Of a stretch of DNA of 7,136 bases, positions 5,545-7,136 are shown in pieces. Origin of the DNA: Peptococcaceae bacterium (GTDB lineage: Bacteria > Bacillota > Desulfitobacteriia > Desulfitobacteriales > Syntrophobotulaceae); NCBI GenBank assembly GCA_012523535.1, contig JAAYII010000314.1:1-7136 (forward strand). The letters run 5' to 3'. A program made the position numbers and the translations under genes. The notes below the pieces were generated by a model. The model saw only the letters and a program-made list of their open reading frames with translations, ran no database searches and was not told where the DNA came from. How positions within the stretch are numbered: position 1 is the first letter of the stretch; each line of letters begins with the position of its first letter.

Positions 5545-5562
5545 AAATATTCACAAATATTT
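5545..5562. repeat. Inverted repeat 2 around TTCACAA in the divergent intergenic region
   Basis: AAATATT (5545-5551) and AATATTT (5556-5562) form a perfect 7-bp inverted repeat around CACA. The heptamer TTCACAA (5550-5556) is repeated exactly from inverted repeat 1. The region is very AT-rich, so part of the symmetry may be chance. Confidence 0.5.
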
Positions 5563-5591
5563 ATATTTTTCGGTGATAAGGGGGAAAATTC

Positions 5592-6701
5592 GTGTTCGAA
5601 AATGATATTCTAGTTGCTGGAGCGGATCCCGGTTTTGGTGCTATCAAACTTGATGTTGGCGATAAAAAAGTTTTATTCCCGGCAGTAATTAGTAATGGTG
5701 GGGAAAGAATTTTTTCAACCCTCGGCAGAGTTAAGGAAATAAACGGCAGTGATCTTGATAAACAAATAGCCTCTTTGGATGTTATTGTGAGAAACAATTC
5801 GACCGGGGTGGAACGGCATTATTTTATGGGTAGTTTGGCTGAAAGCCTAAACCCAAAAGAAGCTCATTATTGCTGGGATGAGGATAAATCCACGGATGAG
5901 GAAGCAATGTCCCTTCTTATTACCGGGTTGGCTTTAGCCCAGCCTTACCCACAGACCAACATTTACTTGGGTACGGGGGTTCCAGTCAAATATTTTGCTT
6001 CACTCAAAGACAAATATGAAAATGAATTGAAGGGCTCATTTTCTGTAACCTTTCTATCCGGTCCGTATAAAGGGCAAGTTCGCAGTATGAATATTCTTAG
6101 GTCAAGAGTGTTGCCCCAAAGCTATGGAGTATTTATTAAAGAAACGTTGAACGAGGACAGTACACCCAAAAATCCCAAACTATTTGCCGGTTATGTGGTG
6201 GTAATTGATCCGGGCTTTAGAACTACTGATATTGCTACTTTTTATGATGGCATAATGCTTGACCCACCTAACTCCTTCAGTTTGGAAAAGGGATTGCAAT
6301 GGGTTTATGCCGGTGTAGCCGAAAAGTTGAAAGAAATGACCATGGATCATGCCAATCCTATAGAAACTGACGACAAGGAACTAGATAAAATATTTAGAGT
6401 CAATAAAGGGCTTTATCCCTGGAGAGATGGAGCGATTGACCTGAATCCGGTTATGAAAAAATTGCTCGCGCAGTTGGGAGCGGATATTTCCAGAGAAGTA
6501 AATAAAACTTTAAAGCCCTTGGCAGGAAGGATCCATACTATATTAGTAGGTGGCAAAGTGGGGGAAATGGTATTTAATTATCTCAACCTCGATAATAAAG
6601 TGTTAATTGAGGACCCCCAATTTGGTAATGCAACGGGATTCCGTATTATGGCTGCTAACCTGGTAAATAATCTGACGAGGAAAGTATTTGTTGACCGATG
6701 A
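5592..6701 (+). CDS. ParM/StbA-type actin-like ATPase
   Basis: A 369-residue member of the actin/Hsp70 fold, close in pattern to ParM/StbA plasmid segregation ATPases and related Alp proteins, which form dynamic filaments in the cytoplasm. The three nucleotide-site motifs are in order: phosphate 1 ADPGFGAIKLDVG (11-23), phosphate 2 VVVIDPGFRTTDIATF (202-217) and the adenosine motif TILVGGKVGEMV (316-327). Between the first two lies the region LGTGVPVKYF, typical of the ParM/Alp group. The GTG start at 5592 has AAGGGGG 7 nt upstream. The final TGA overlaps the next ATG as ATGA, so both products are probably made together. A segregation role is inferred from family and arrangement; the neighbouring trpS, scpAB and lysA point to a chromosomal copy, whose cargo is unknown. 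An unrelated cytoskeletal role is possible. Confidence 0.85.
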   Translation: MFENDILVAGADPGFGAIKLDVGDKKVLFPAVISNGGERIFSTLGRVKEINGSDLDKQIASLDVIVRNNSTGVERHYFMGSLAESLNPKEAHYCWDEDKSTDEEAMSLLITGLALAQPYPQTNIYLGTGVPVKYFASLKDKYENELKGSFSVTFLSGPYKGQVRSMNILRSRVLPQSYGVFIKETLNEDSTPKNPKLFAGYVVVIDPGFRTTDIATFYDGIMLDPPNSFSLEKGLQWVYAGVAEKLKEMTMDHANPIETDDKELDKIFRVNKGLYPWRDGAIDLNPVMKKLLAQLGADISREVNKTLKPLAGRIHTILVGGKVGEMVFNYLNLDNKVLIEDPQFGNATGFRIMAANLVNNLTRKVFVDR

Positions 6702-7136
6702 AGACGTCAGGATATTTAGTGTTGTATATATCGGAAAACGACGATTTTGAGCTGTGGCGGGCCTTATGCCAGTTTACACCCGAAGAGAGAGCTTCCGTGG
6801 TAAAAGAGGTGCTGAAGAAAGGACTATTGTCGCCAATTCAAAATCAAACAACGTCAAATCCTTCATTCTCCAATCAAGAATCCTCTTTTACTTCAAATCA
6901 ATTGAGGCCAGAAACGGAAATCACCAAATACCCAACTCCAAAATCAGCTTTTGGTTTTAATGCTCAAAGTGCAGCTACATTGGCTCCGGAAGTTGCCGAC
7001 CATAAAACCGCAGGTGCTTCTTCCAGCGCTTCTTCCTCACCGCTTGAGGATCTGGTATTTGATGAGTTTGGGACCGGACTAGCTGATTCTCTAACCGACG
7101 AGGAATTAACAAACTCTGAGCTCACCGATTTCAATG
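6698..7136 (+). CDS. ParR-like RHH/low-complexity adaptor candidate (3' end outside window)
   Basis: An open frame of 146 codons with no stop before the window end. Its ATG overlaps the stop of the actin-like gene (ATGA), and only a distant GAGGAAAG precedes it, so it is probably translated by coupling. Residues 5-11 (GYLVLYI) could form a beta strand, followed by two predicted helices (about 15-26 and 29-43) with FELWRALCQFTPEERASVVKEVLKK spread across them: a strand-helix-helix order as in ribbon-helix-helix DNA-binding proteins. From about residue 46 it is rich in Ser, Thr, Asn, Gln and Pro (including SSSASSS) and then turns acidic (EDLVFDEFGTG, LTDEELTNSELTD). ParR proteins likewise join an N-terminal RHH domain to a C-terminal tail that binds ParM. 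Sequence identity to a known family was not recognised; the assignment rests on fold pattern and position. Confidence 0.6.
   Translation, partial: MKTSGYLVLYISENDDFELWRALCQFTPEERASVVKEVLKKGLLSPIQNQTTSNPSFSNQESSFTSNQLRPETEITKYPTPKSAFGFNAQSAATLAPEVADHKTAGASSSASSSPLEDLVFDEFGTGLADSLTDEELTNSELTDFN

Noticed and set aside
5561..5797. A minus-strand open frame over the start of the actin-like gene
   Set aside because: It is a shadow of the phosphate 1 region of the actin-like gene and would cross its ribosome binding site and leader.
6754..6960. A 68-codon open frame after the actin-like gene
   Set aside because: It is out of frame with, and inside, the longer ATGA-coupled open frame starting at 6698, which has protein-like composition.

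Overview
The window looks like chromosomal DNA from a moderately AT-rich, endospore-former-type member of the Clostridia (Firmicutes), perhaps Peptococcaceae-like. The reasons are the trpS-scpA-scpB gene order, strong AAGGAGG-type ribosome binding sites, frequent GTG and TTG starts, a lysine (L-box) riboswitch with an intrinsic terminator, and a DUF421 (YetF)-DUF4363-YihY cluster. The taxon is inferred from gene content only; no marker RNA is present. Protein families were recognised by eye, without database searches.

Layout, left to right. Positions 1-1828 hold a rightward run: the 3' part of trpS (with a four-cysteine iron-sulfur-type motif), then scpA and scpB, the two non-SMC subunits of the condensin complex. 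Each junction is a 1-nt stop/start overlap. Positions 1829-2244 have no protein gene. They hold a sigma-A-type promoter, a complete five-stem lysine riboswitch aptamer, a readable antiterminator/terminator switch, and a leader with three copies of an 8-mer. This leader feeds lysA (2245-3498), encoding a diaminopimelate decarboxylase-like enzyme, the last step of lysine synthesis, so the pathway product closes a feedback loop.

Positions 3465-5412 are a leftward cluster: a YetF/DUF421 membrane protein gene broken by one in-frame TAA, a DUF4363 small anchored protein, and a YihY/BrkB-family membrane protein. The last gene ends 34 nt inside the convergent 3' end of lysA, with no terminator visible between them.

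Positions 5413-5591 are an AT-rich divergent intergenic region with two short inverted repeats, both built around TTCACAA. They sit on either side of the -10 of a promoter reading rightward. That promoter serves a ParM/StbA-type actin-like ATPase (5592-6701). Its stop overlaps (ATGA) the start of a second gene that runs off the window end. That gene has a ribbon-helix-helix-like N-terminus followed by a low-complexity, acidic tail, as in ParR centromere-binding adaptors. Together they resemble a type II (actin-based) DNA segregation cassette lying among chromosomal housekeeping genes. This is the most interesting part of the window.
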